The translations under genes and the position numbers were made by a program. Below the pieces are notes generated by a model that saw only the letters and a program-made list of their open reading frames with translations, searched no databases and had not been told where the DNA came from. This document shows, piece after piece, positions 1 through 11,865 of a stretch of DNA of 64,000 nt (position 1 is its first letter; every line of letters begins with the position of its first letter). The stretch is from Termitomyces sp. T153 (taxonomy: Eukaryota > Basidiomycota > Agaricomycetes > Agaricales > Lyophyllaceae), in the NCBI GenBank assembly GCA_018296165.2, contig JACKQL020000055.1, forward strand, positions 1 to 64,000. Direction: 5' to 3'.

Positions 1-1383
1 CAGAACGAAGTGAGGTTGGGTCTGGGATGAAGCATTAAGTTTGAAATACAAGGACCTAACTGAACAAAGTGAGGTTTGGTCTGGGATGAAGCATTGAGTA
101 GAATATTGAGGACCTAACTGAACAAAGTGAGGTTGGGTCTGGGATGAAGCAAGAGCTACAGGCCCATGCTGAAGGCACGGGGCATAGCTCATGTTAAAAA
201 TAATGGAATACTTATGAAGGAAGGTTCATTTGACTGAGTGAAATATAATTGAAATCATAGTAAAGAGTGACATTTACTGACATTGACAATAACAGGAATA
301 TCAACACATTGTTTTAAGAAAGAAAGACCAAAGTCAGCATAGTGAAAGAGATGAGTGGGAAAGCTCCATTAATATGACAATCTTGATTACTTTATTGAGG
401 AACTATTATCAATAACATGAAAGCCAAACTGAGGTTGACTTTGGATCTCAGCATTGAGTTGGCAAAATACAAGGACCTAATGGAATGTAGTGAGGTTGGG
501 TCTGTGTAAGGGTGACCTCTGGAGGCTGTGGCTCAATTACACAGCTGGCAAAGGGAAATCCAAAGTCTATTCAGTACTGTACAGTGTCTACTGAGATAAC
601 TACTCACCTGGCAAAGGGAAATCCAAAAAGAACAAGTTTGGGGATTCCCTAGGCCAGGTGTGACACTTCAGAGGCTTCAGAAGCATGAGAAACAACTGTA
701 CAGTATGACAGAGAAAAAAGACACAAGTGATGTGTCAGCAATTGGTCAGCAGTTACATAAGCCAGTGGCAGTGTCAAAGGGGCCACACTTGTCTGAATTA
801 TTGACAGAGAACTGGTGCAGCCTGAGGGCTGAAACTGGGACCAATAGATAGGGAAAAGGAAGGAGAATAAAGGAAAACTATAACAGAGCAAATCTGACAA
901 GAACTGGAGAAGGAGGATGGGAAACAAGTGGGACATCCCCTGACAGTCTGGGATGAAGCATTGAGTTGATGAAATACAAGGACCTATGAACATAGTGAGG
1001 TTGGGTCTGGGATGAAGCATTGAGTTGACAAAATACAAGGACCTAACTGGACATAGTGAGGTTGGGTCTGGGATGAAGCATTGAGTTGACAAAATACAAG
1101 GACCTAACCAAACATAGTGAGGTTGGGTCTGGATATCAGCATTGAGTTGACAAAATACAAAGACCTAACCAAACAAAGTGAGGTTGGGTCTGGGATGAAG
1201 CATTGAGTTTGAAATACAAGGATCTAACTGAACAAAGTGAGGTTGGGTCTGGGACTTAGCATTGAGTTTGAAATGCAAGGACCTAACTGAACGAAGTGAG
1301 GTTGGGTCTGGGACTAAGCATTGAGTACAATATTGAGGACCTAACCAAACGAAGTGAGGTTGGGTCTGGGATGAAGCAAGAGC
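1..1383. repeat. ~60-bp interspersed minisatellite
   Basis: The stretch contains many diverged copies of a 60-62 bp unit. The core runs from GATGAAGCATTGAGT through ACAAGGACCTAAC to GTGAGGTTGGGTCTGG. About two and a half copies lie at 1-150, one isolated copy near 432-505, and about seven tandem copies from about 942 to 1383; neighbouring unit starts fall at 1011, 1072, 1132 and 1194. A shorter variant lacks part of the unit (AATATTGAGGACC, near 100 and 1327). The sequence between the arrays (150-430, 505-940) is AT-rich and shows no gene. Reverse-strand ORFs across the array simply translate the repeat and are not genes. The array continues off the left edge of the window. Confidence 0.9.
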
Positions 1384-2043
1384 TGATCTATTCATATCTG
1401 TTCAGTGTCACCTTATATCAAGTTAGAGTTTTTTGATTCCGAGTCTTCCTCAGTTTTGGAAACCATACTATATTCATTGTTCTAACAGTATGTACGTGCA
1501 CAGGCCCCAAGAACCTTGTGTTGGAGTGTTCAACCATCTGAACAGATCAAGTCTGAGTGGAAGAACTTAGAGTTATCTTGAGTTCTGCCCAAACTCCAAT
1601 GGTTCGAAGCTTCAAGTTCTCGAGAAATATCATTGATCGTGCCTGATGTGTTCGTGCTGAGGGAGGCAAAAACATGGATCAAGAGATCCAATTGGAGAAG
1701 CTGTATATGATGTACAACGAACTAAGGCTGTGCAGAAAACTTTGCGTGCCATAAAAATACGACAGGGATACCGTGTCACCTTGGGTAAATGACGTAGTTC
1801 TGTTAGTTCATGTGAATGCCTTTTTTACGGTCGCAACCCTATCTTTTTACCCCGAGTTGAAGCAGCAGTAATTTTGCAATTATTGGAGTTACTCACCGGA
1901 TAGCTTGCTTCCATGTTCCACTGGGTTCGTCTTAGAAATACAAACAACCTGAAGATTTTCGTGATTTTCCGACATGAATTTTCCCGCGTATCCAAGTTGT
2001 TGTGGACTTTGATTTGTCCTTGAATTGAACCCTTACTCATCGG
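1384..2043. other. Intergenic, upstream of kinase-like gene
   Basis: No gene is supported here. CpG becomes more frequent from about 1,600, marking exit from the minisatellite area. The 660 bases presumably contain the promoter of the kinase-like gene that starts at 2044, but no core element stands out. Confidence 0.5.
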
Positions 2044-3631
2044 ATGGTGTCCTCGGAAGACCTCGACACTCTGCTTCGTACTGCCTTGCTACCAGGTGAT
2101 ACCGGATACTACGAGCTGCTTTGTCGGAGACTCGCATGGTGGGACTCAAGTCGTATCAGATCGTGGTCTCTTCAAAATGGTTATACCTTATATCACCGAC
2201 GTCAACATGAAGACCCAGATTTTGTCTTCGAAGTATACCCGCCCGGCGTAAAGCCACAAGAAAGTTTTTTTCCCTATCCTTATGAAGGTGGTTTTAAAGG
2301 TGGTACGGATCCCCGTATTAAGACTCCTCCGCCTTTCCATGCATACGCTGGCCACAGGGTACGTACGTACCTTACGACATTTTCTCAAAAGCACGCTTAT
2401 GATATTTTCTGGGTTGGCAGGCTACAGTGAATTTTGCTCTGAATCGTTTGAGACGGCACGTCGCTTTGAAGGCAATACTCGCCGGTAGTGAAGAGCTTCG
2501 CATTCTAAGACGCCTCCATGAACAAGGAGTGCCACGTTCGATAGATGATTTTCATAATGTGATACCAGTCCTGGATATTCTTCCTTGTGAAGGTCATTGG
2601 CTTGCGATTATGCCTAGGTAAGCGTTCCCCACATATCATGAACCTTCACTTCAATGAGGGAGCTAGATGGGGTACGATGCCTCTCGATCCTTCTTTGGAC
2701 AGTGTACATGAAGTTTTTCACTTCATGCATTGTCTATTGAAGGTGCGGTTTTACTTCCCTTCATTGAGCCGGTTCTTATTCTGATATTAGGGACTGACCT
2801 TCCTCCATGACCATAGAATCGCGCACGGGGTATGTCATCTTATCTTGTTCATACCCTGATCTCCTTTAATCCTTTCATCTACCTAGGACATCAAGACAAG
2901 CAACATACTCGTCAATCATCTTGATAGAGACTTTTTCGACAGGTCTAACCGTTTTCGCCGGTTGCTACGCTCTCAAAGTAAATTGACATATGCCTTCTGT
3001 GATTTTGACAATTCCACTATGTTTTCGCCCTCAATATCTCTTAATGAATGTCGCCTCCCTAGCTATGTTTCCTTCAACACATTACCTGATCAAGTTCCGG
3101 CCGATACAGCCCAGGGCGAGTTTGATTTCAACCCCTTTGCCTTTGACGTTGGAATGTTAGGTGTCTTGTTCTGCCACGAGTTTCAGGTAGGCCAGCTTTT
3201 ATGAACTGCCCGGCCTGTGTCTAAAAGTAATCTAATCGCATGTCTTGCAGTATCTGACATTGATCGCTCCCATGCTGGCACCCTTACTTGACAGGATGAC
3301 GACCCGATACATTGAAGGGCGTTTCAAAGCCTCAGAAGCCCTACAATTCTTTGAAGAAGAGGTCCTCACTAATACAGCTGAACACGTAATGTCTTCGAGT
3401 CTACCTCCCAAGACGGCAACTGGAGCCTTCGATACTTTTGATCGGTGGGCAGGCCTTGATCCAAATTTTGTGGACAAATGGTCAGCTTTTCGCGAGCCTC
3501 CAGTTCCGCTTCACCTTAAATGTTTGCGATATGTCTGTGAATACCCGTGGATATTTGACGCCGTTAGTTTTGTACGCCGCGTCTCTCGATTGATTCGCGT
3601 CCGCATCCTTTTATATAGCTGTTTGGTGTAA
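2044..3631 (+). CDS. Diverged protein kinase-like protein (6 exons)
   Basis: The exons are 2044-2358, 2421-2617, 2667-2742, 2791-2829, 2887-3186 and 3251-3631. Together they give an unbroken 435-residue protein, all introns being GT-AG of 48-64 nt. The C-terminal half has kinase features: a beta3-like lysine in LKAILAG, a GLTFLHDH helix, the catalytic-loop equivalent AHGDIKTSNILV and a metal-binding segment CDFDN. The canonical HRD arginine is Gly (HGD) and DFG reads DFD. Such substitutions are usual in agaricomycete-expanded kinases but leave catalytic activity uncertain. The N-terminal ~100 residues (WWDSSRIRSW, YPPGVKPQESFFPYPY) are not a recognised domain. The ATG at 2044 is the first in frame. 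The substrate is unknown. Classification as a kinase-fold protein is fairly sure; catalysis is not. Confidence 0.82.
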
Positions 3632-4495
3632 TGTTCATTGGTGTTATCAATGTAGATTTTTATGCACAGTGATGTTGGTTCAATCCTGTTGTAATACATT
3701 TGTTTTTGTTCCTAATGCATCACTGATGCATTAATGTCACATTGACAGTGTTGCATTACTTTTGTGCAGTACTTGATTCTAGTTACAGCATTTTTACTGT
3801 AATTACACAGAACAATGCATTAAAATGTCAGGGGTCAGCTGGCAGCTTTACCCTTCTTGATTGGCTGAGGGCAGAGGCAACCCTTGTCGGATTAGTTGCA
3901 GTTACTGTTGACAGCTCTGGAGGAACAGTATGTATTTCTCAGCGTCTAAAGCCTAACAGGCTCCGACAATCACATTCCCTTTAAATTAGCTTCCCCAAAT
4001 TGTCGGAGGCAAATAACCCCAGACAACCCGCTAGCTAGACCTAGAATTCTGCTGGATTGTCACGCTGCTGAGCTAGACCGAGAATTCTGCTAGATTGTCA
4101 CTCCTCACGACTTGCTCACGTGATGAACGCGTTTGCGTATGGATACTGATCATGTGAGTTGGAAAGTAAAGTCGGCAAAATAGGTGCCGTTTCGAAACGG
4201 AGGCTTTTATGACAAAGTCACGGTAGCCACGTGACCGTCTCAATACAGACTCTCTCGACTTTCTATGTAGTACTATAGGAGAAACACGGCTTACTCGCGC
4301 GGAGCAACATCAGTCACGAGGTAGACATGTGCGTGCCTTTTTATCCGTGTTTTTGTATCGATAAATCCATGTTTTCGGCATTCACCGCAAATGTGATACG
4401 CCACATTGTTAAAGTGATAAAACCTACACTTCTGGACGACGACCTTCCATCGGCTCTTTTGTATCTCACTCTCAGGTTTAGTTCTCATCTCTAAG
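3632..4495. other. Intergenic with a 38-bp-spaced direct repeat and a palindrome
   Basis: No gene is supported. AATGCATCACTGATGCATT at about 3713 is a 19-base palindrome. AGCTAGACC(T/G)AGAATTCTGCT(G/A)GATTGTCAC occurs at 4033-4063 and again at 4071-4101, offset 38 bases. The stretch 3,640-4,000 is AT-rich compared with both flanking genes and could be a small non-autonomous insertion, but I cannot define its ends. Reverse ORF 4291-4488 is unrecognised and is not called. Confidence 0.5.
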
Positions 4496-6449
4496 ATGAG
4501 TTCAACTGTCGAGTCTATTTCTCCAAGCAGACCTTCTTCTCATTCTATCTCTAACTTTACCCAGAATTACAAAACCAAGAGTGTTCGCGCTGGGCTCGCA
4601 CGCGATCTCAAACGATTTGGGATCGACGTCGACGACGAATATGTCCTACATTAAGTCCTCAAGATTAACGAAGCCTCCATAGGCGATATTGGTGCATGCG
4701 TCGACTTACTTCGTAAAACACATGGCAAAGATATCGAGACTCTTCAAAAGGTGGCCATGCATGAGAAGAAGGGCGATGAGAAGCATATGTATGTACCCTT
4801 GGTAAGTAGATTGTTTCAAAGCCCGCACCACCTCTCTCATCACTATGTCAGGAAAACTTGTGCCGAACTATCGCAACATATGAATCAAAACGCCCGCGTC
4901 GTTATCTTGTGACAACAAACAACAAGCACTTCGAATCAGAAAGTTACTCCACTGGATCATTAATGCCTGACCTTTGCGTCCTCGAGGTGGACGATAGAGA
5001 AGTGACATCCAAGGGGGTCAACCTAAAAGACAGGAAGGTCTTTTTCCGCCAGATCGCAGCATTTGCAGAGGTCAAAAAGAGTCATAAAGACGACCCTGTA
5101 CCAGTTAGAACTTCTGCTACTCTAAACACAGCCCAGGTTGCCGACTACGCTGCGATGCTATTTATCGGCCGCCCTTTCAATTTGTTCATTGTAGGACTAT
5201 CTGTATGCGGAACCAGATTTCGGGTTGGATATTTCGATCGCTCCGGTATACTCTTTTCAGAAGCTCGAGACATATTGAGCGAACAAGGGTTTCCCATCTT
5301 CGTCAGTGTCATCCGACGTATCACCTGCGACATGTCAAACACCGATCTCGGTCACAACGCCAACATTCGTATGCTTGAAGGCCATACATACTATCAAACC
5401 GAATATCCCAAGTTTGAAATTGATACTGGTCGGCAACCATATTATATTACAGAAGGTCGCCCACTTTGGGTCTCTTTTTCATATCTTGGGCGGGGAACTT
5501 CCATCTGGGTAGCCTTATCCAGCGACGGCGCAAAATTAGTTCTCAAGTTGGCTTGGCGAAGGGAAGATCGTCGAGGAGAGGCAAGCATATACCGTGACGT
5601 TGGTCAAATACTCGGAATGGCAAGGTTCAAGGATGGTGGCGACATGACATGGAGACACCGCTCTGGAAAGATCAGCATCAAGTCCATTCGAAATCTCAAC
5701 CCAGAAGCCGAGTTCAAGAGAAACGTCATTCTCCATTTTGTGGGAGTCAATCCAATTGGCAAAATGTTATGGCATGCGAAAGATGACTTGGAGTATTGTC
5801 TTGGAATATGGGCCGCTATCAAAGGTAAGGTTGATGCATCTAAATCCTCGCCACAGCCGTGTTGACTGAACCTGCAGGTTACAGACGCCTGAAGAGCAAG
5901 GGTTTCTTACATCGTGATATCAGTCCTGGGAACATCTTCATCTGGGACGAGTCCCAAAACGGAAAGCCAGCACCCTGTGACGACGAAATTGGCTTTTTAG
6001 CAGATCTCGAGTTTGCGTCATTCCTGAATACTCGATATATTGCACGTCCGCGTGAAACCGTGACACGACTCCCACGTGGCGAAACAGTTGTCACCCCGAT
6101 CCTTTCTTCCGCCAACCCCATAAATTATCCTGCCAGAGACACTGCTGTCCATTCTGTCTTCGAAGAAGTTGTGGTTCCAAAGAGTAATATAGACCCTGAG
6201 ATGACAGTCAGTGATGGTGATGTTAGCTTTGCTGCTCGATCCGTTTTTGACAACCATAAACTTAACCGTCGAGGATGGGCCGTTGCGTCGCACGGCAATT
6301 CCGAGGTCTATAGATATTTTTTGAGCGTACATTACATTACAACTATACATATATATACATATATAATATATTGTTCACATTATAAGTACCAACTGAAGTC
6401 GTATTGTCAAATGACTACGTATAATAGCACCAATATAATACGTACCTAA
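4496..6449 (+). pseudogene. FunK1-type protein kinase, broken (internal stop, truncated C-lobe)
   Basis: The inferred exons are 4496-4801, 4852-5824 and 5878 onward, with clean GT-AG introns at 4802-4851 and 5825-5877 that keep frame. Exon 3 carries the hallmark FunK1 catalytic loop HRDISPGNIFI followed by LADLEFAS. The first exon reads MSSTVESISPSRPSSHS and onward but has an in-frame TAA at 4652-4654, after which the frame continues normally to the splice site. Family members continue after the activation segment (EMTGTVQFMA-like) with a helical C-lobe. Here a weak match (DPEMTVSDGDVSFAARS) is followed by AT-rich sequence and a stop at 6449. With both lesions it is probably a pseudogene. An intact protein starting downstream of the TAA is possible but would still lack the C-lobe. 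FunK1 is a fungal-specific kinase family expanded in Agaricomycetes. Confidence 0.8.
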
Positions 6450-6544
6450 TTTTATTGACAAAAAGACACGTTGCCGGCCGACGATCGTCGATCGCCTGTT
6501 GCAATGGCGAACTATAGATGTAGATAGATGAAGTAGTTAATATA

Positions 6545-7041
6545 TTAGACAAGTATGATTGTCCGATCACTCACGATCTCGTTCGATACCAAGTTAAACT
6601 CATACTTCTTCATTAATACCCTAGGTACACAGTGTCGAACAATTATGTGTCGTGCGCGCCAGCTGTAAGAGTGTCCTTCGTAACTGTACGTAAATGCTTC
6701 ATCTAGATATCGTTGCGCGTCGTTTGGGTATGCATGGAATGCGGCAACCATACAGTTGTTGTGATCGAAGCCTTTTAACGTGAGATGGTGAGACTTGCGG
6801 TCAAAGTGAGTGTAAGAACTTCGAAATAAAGAGTGAATGGATAGGAAGCTCAATCGGTTGCTAAATATACATACTGAAAGACCAGAGTGACAATGTTCAC
6901 CTGGGTTAAAACGTTGAAATATCTCTCAGTCACTGCTTGAATGCCAAGTTCGGCCATTTCTCGCATATGGCGGCTGCCCACTGACTTGACGGATGTTTGA
7001 GGATGCCAACAGACGATGGTTGAGCATGGCAGGGAGGACAT
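6545..7041 (-). CDS. Unknown small protein, two exons
   Basis: Two reverse-strand ORFs join cleanly. Exon 1 is 6876-7041 (start MSSLPCSTIV), give or take one base at its lower end. A 56-nt GTATGT...AAG intron follows, and then exon 2 at 6545-6818. The splice keeps phase 2 and gives a protein of about 146 residues. A longer start at 7092 exists but would run through a likely acceptor (CTTTCAG near 7060), so more 5' exons are possible. The sequence (HMREMAELGIQAVTERYFNV, CMVAAFHAYPNDAQRYLDEA) looks globular, but I recognise no domain. It sits at the left border of the CpG-poor block and itself has normal CpG. It could be the 3' part of a larger gene. Confidence 0.4.
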
Positions 7042-7092
7042 GGAGAAGTTGTGATGTCTGAAAGTAAAAGATACGATGAAAAAAACAGGCAT

Positions 7093-7953
7093 AAATGTTC
7101 AGATGGTATGACACATGGTATAACAGACAATGTATGTCTGTTACATGGAATACCTTTGTGAGATTGAGTCAAAGAGTGGAACATAGGTGTAAGCAGACAT
7201 ATCTTCAAATTTCATGGTGTATATTGATTTTTGTTAAATACACTGTTTGTTTTCATGAAGGAAATCACCGACATAGTAGATTTACAGCTGCATAGGGAAA
7301 GGACACAGTCAACATGAACAGAAAATATCTTCAGCCCTATGGTTGCAATGATTATGTAAGCACCAAGTATTTGTGCCATGTACAAGGTAGACTATCCCTC
7401 GAAGACAAGGTAAAACCAAGGTCAAGTAATAGAGTCTCTGAAGGCATAGAATGACAGACTCCCTCTTCCCAGGAGTGATAGCACTAAGATTGCTACAGCA
7501 CATTGAACTTGAAGACTTGGATAGTAGCATTAACAGATATGCAGCAGCATATCAAACTGGAAAACCGAAACAGTAGCATGTAGAGATACTTCCCTATGTA
7601 ATCCATTTTCTGGATACCCAATTGCAGTATACCAAGAATGAAGAAAAATTCCATGCTCAATTCCACCAAAGAGAACAAGCAACCCTGGGATTTAACAAAA
7701 TGTGGGTCAGGTACCCTTCATGGTGATAACAGGGAATTACACCCTCTTATTCAATCGCAAAAGAGGATTGAAAAGGTGAGATGAATGAAAGCAACCAGTA
7801 GTGAAGTGGAGGACAAAGAGTTGTGACTAGTGTCCAGATGTCAAAACCCAGTACATGAGTTCACACAAGTGTAATTACATAAACAGCTGCTGGAGCAACA
7901 GATTACAAATTGATCAAACTTTTGATTATTTTCTATACACATGACACATAGAT
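7093..7953. other. Presumed 3' untranslated/terminal part of the Helitron
   Basis: This CpG-poor sequence contains no convincing coding region. AACAGACA-ATGTA-TGTCTGTT near 7,122 forms an 8-bp-stem hairpin. The Helitron 3' end (CTRRT on the minus strand preceded by a hairpin) should lie here, but I could not identify an unambiguous terminus. Confidence 0.45.
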
Positions 7954-10900
7954 TCAATCTGCTCTTACATACACCATGATAGTCGAACCTTTCGCTTGGC
8001 ATATTGACAAGTCCATACATTCTACAGAGTATGTTTCTTCACACATTTGGTAACCTGTTATTAGACCGTCATAGAACCATGACTTACCATCATTTGATAT
8101 GAATCTACTTGTGAAGTGATTATCCCCATAATAAATGACACCTTTTATTTTATACTTGTATAATCTAGCATTATCCACAGCATGGATATCAATTGCATCA
8201 TTTATCTGCACAGATACAGATGAAACATTGAAATATAATATATGTGGTGCATGCACAAATTGGAACACCCTGACCAATTCACAACCACATTCCTGGCATT
8301 GCAACACAGTATGCAGCCAGAACCTTTCCATATGATCCTTGATCAATTGATGCTCCGATGTTAGCACAATCATGCAGGACTTTGACTGCGCTTGCTGACA
8401 GCACCTTATGTGCTGTTCTGGACATGTCATTAATGAATCCAATATGACTTCTTTGTTCATAGATAGTTCACTGACTAATGCGTGTACAGACATATATTCT
8501 CCAAAAGGAAACACAGAATGGTTTTTGGAGTTGAGAGTAGTTCTCAGCCATTCTTTGCATTCCTCAAGTGCTTCATGATCTCCAGGACTGATTTTTGAGA
8601 ATTCTTTCACAAGATGTTTACACATACGTGGGCTTATATTACCCATATTGAGAGACCATTCTGCAGGATCTTCCATAAACAGGTTGAACAGTATTGAGAT
8701 GATGGAGTCATATGTGCAGCTGTTCATCTTCCAATTACAGGCAAATGAGACATGGGATGCATAGGGTAATGGGGAGGAAGCCTCTGTACTGTTATTATGT
8801 TCTAGAGGTTTGACCTGATATTCCAAAGATATCTTTGCACCTTGAGTGGGTACAAATACACTACTAGACTGGATATGTGGCTTAGTTGATTTTTGATTGG
8901 ATGCTATTTGCCATGGAATATCTACAAATCCCAAATCATCAAAAGGATCAGTTTTTGACCAGCAGAGTGCAGGATGCAAATTAGGAGGCAAATAAGATTT
9001 GCTCTTGCACTTACAGAAAGAACTTATCAAGTCCAAATGCCTGGGTGCATCATGCAGTCCTTTTGGTAATTTTCCTATGTATTGCAGGCGCATTATTTCA
9101 TCAAGAAGCTCTAGTTCCCTGAATTCTTGCTGTAGTGCCCCGCTAGCTTTACCTTGAATCATGTACCTGTCAAATCCTCTTATAATAATAGTGCCATCTG
9201 CTGTGGTGCTTTGAGACAGAGCAGTATAGTATGCCTGATGTGATTGACATTTGAACAGATCTACCAGATTAAATGGTCTAGTCTTACCTTGGCTTGCGTA
9301 ATCCATTATAGCATAGTTTACAAGGACTTCAACCTGTGACCTTGATATACAAATTCTTTGATCATTTGGTAAACAGCATTCTGTAGACACAGATGTTCAA
9401 GTAACAGGAACAACATTTCCAGGCAAACCTTCGATCTGCACAGTGTGAGGCAGGTTCTGAAGCTTCACAAAAAGCATATCTAGCATACGTTGACCTGATG
9501 AACCAACACAGGACTTCCATCCATATACATGACCTTCTTGACCATTTGTGATGCATAACTCCATTGCCAAATTTGTTTTTATTGATGGGTAACCCAATAC
9601 ATAAAAATAACTTACCAGCAATTTGATTGGTTGTGGATGAAGGAGGTTGTTCCCATATTTCTTTTTGAATGGATGGTGGAACACTTTTTGACTTACCAGT
9701 ATGACCCTTGATTTTTGGCATCCCATTCACATTGTCATCCCATTTATCAGAAATAGTATCTTCACTGAAAAAATCTATGAGTTGCTGCCCACTTTCTAAT
9801 GCAAAACAAGAGCTTCCAAGCATGTTGATTGCATCCTTATCGATGTTATGGGCAGTGATAATTAAGACATTATGGAATACAGGATCAATTATACTAATAT
9901 TGGTGTTTGAAGACACACAACATGATTGCAGGAATTGTATGTCGTCATTTGTGCATGCGCAATATCTCATGTTGATCAAAGAAGTCCTCAGTGCTTTATT
10001 TTCATCTCATTGTGCCATTTGTCTCATGTTTTGGTGCAATATAACCATGGTGGTGATCTGGTGCCATACAGCTTTACCCAATGCTGCCTGCTGATCTTTG
10101 ATATTAGATGATCTGACACAGACTTTACAACTGTACAGTGACCCATTTTCTTTTCCTGCTACTGGAGGCAGCTGTGCAAAATCACCTGCAAATACCATGT
10201 TCATTCCACCAAATGGCAGATGAGGTTTTCCATTTATTTGAGACAAATGTGCTGATATGTGATACATATCGGTACATGATAACATTGAGACTTCATCAAA
10301 GAATATATACTCCACTCTGATCAGGTGACTCTTGACTTGTGCAACCTGCATTTGAGAATCTCTGGTCAATTTGTTAATCCCAAACAAATAATGATATGTT
10401 GACCCTCCCAGGAGAGAGGCCACTGTTCCCATAGGTGCTACAATAGCAAGCTGATGAGACTCCTGTTGAGCATCAAAGTAATGTTTCAAGGCTTTCAATA
10501 CTTGAGTTTTCCTGGTACCCCCCATCCCTCCCATATACATCTTAAGCTGTTCTGAGTTGCAGGCCGCTGCATGATGAGCTACTATTTGAAAGGCTCTTGT
10601 CTGCTCTTTGTTCAGACAGAAGTCATAGACAATGTTGTGAATGGCTGGTTCCCATACTGGATCTACTGTTTTTGAATACAGGTATGATCAATCCACCACC
10701 TCTACAGTTTCAGGCACATCCAAGCATTGTTGGTTGGTGTATATTTTCCCCTGTGATGGAATAGAAGATTGCTGTTTGCTTGATAGAGATGATCTGGTTT
10801 TGTTTACTTTATGCCTCCAATATGCTCCAGGCTGATCTGATATGTTGGGAGAATGATCATTTACCACTTCAAATGTTTGACCCATTAATGGTTTATCCCA

Positions 10901-11865
10901 CTGAAGGCCATTCATAGTTATTGTCATACAAGCTATATCACCCCTTTGCCTGAGTTCACATTTACCTATGTCCTTGTTGAAATTTAAATGTATTCCATAG
11001 TCTTCTGCACAAACCTCTTCCATTTCATCTACCTGATCTGATTGCTGAATATCAGATATGTCTTTTGTGTCAAACCTCAGAAATGCCATACCATCTGACT
11101 TCATCTGAGCATAAAAATCATCATGGGCATCCATGCATTTGTACTTAATATTCATATTACTCATTAAAGTATGTTGAGCATGTGAAAAACCATACTCTGA
11201 AAAGGCTGTATCCCAAGTAGTATCTTTACTCCTGAGATTAGTGCCTGAACACCACAGCTTAAATAAAGTCAACATAGTAAGACAGTACTCTTCCCTTTCA
11301 CCTCAATCACGTTGAGGCAGATTAGCACCTATGAAGTTGGGTACTCGTTTTTGATGAGGTGGATGCACTACAGTTCCATGAGTGTCTGCTAATGGATGAT
11401 GTTCTGTGAAACGGAATGTCACAACAGACAGATGCTGGAAAGATTGTTTTTTGCATTCATCATCAGAATTATTTTTATATTTTTTAAATCTTTTTGACAA
11501 GGCAACACGTTCACATCTAGCTGACCATTCATACAAGGACATGTCTTCTATCTCCCTACATCAATAAATGTAGTCAAATATGGGAGACAAACCAATAATG
11601 CATCCCCATTTCTTGAATATAACAATCTTGTCAGAACAATACAGATCTTGCATAGATGGTTCTTCATCTGACCAAGCATGTTTAGCTTCCCATACAAAGC
11701 TATGCCAGTGTATGTTAATGAATGAATGATCTGTATAATGATCTGGGTGTCCCAAGAGATACATACATATCATAGGTGAACCCATCTTGGATTTAGCACT
11801 AAGGACATTGGTCATTTTAGTCATGAGGGATCTTGCCTTTTCATGTAAAGGGAGCAGACCATTTA
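7954..11865 (-). pseudogene. Helitron PIF1-like helicase plus C-terminal peptidase-like domain (broken)
   Basis: This continues the Helitron gene downstream of the nested LTR. It starts with the linker HEKARSLMTK and the CMYLLGHPDHYTDH segment. The helicase follows: Walker A reads GGMGGTRKT (the expected Gly is Arg at 10511-10513), Walker B is FFDEVSML, motif III is GDFAQLPPV, and a late motif is DYASQGKTRP. In-frame TGA stops lie at 11561, 11303, 10688, 10007 and 9397. A one-base frame change lies near 9,590 in an A-run between CIGLPI and AMELCITNGQEG. The last ~300 residues (7,954-8,800) hold SCTYDS and YYGDNHFTSRF-WFYDG, resembling the Cys and His boxes of USP-type cysteine peptidases. Similar tails are, as I recall, common in basidiomycete Helitrons. 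No functional enzyme is expected. Confidence 0.85.

Noticed and set aside
649..1092. 147-codon minus-strand ORF
   Set aside because: It mainly translates the minisatellite (HPRPNLTMF repeated) and has no independent support.
7100..7160. Hairpin AACAGACA-ATGTA-TGTCTGTT as Helitron 3' terminus
   Set aside because: The hairpin is real, but no CTRRT motif lies at the expected distance on the minus strand and no AT target boundary is evident.
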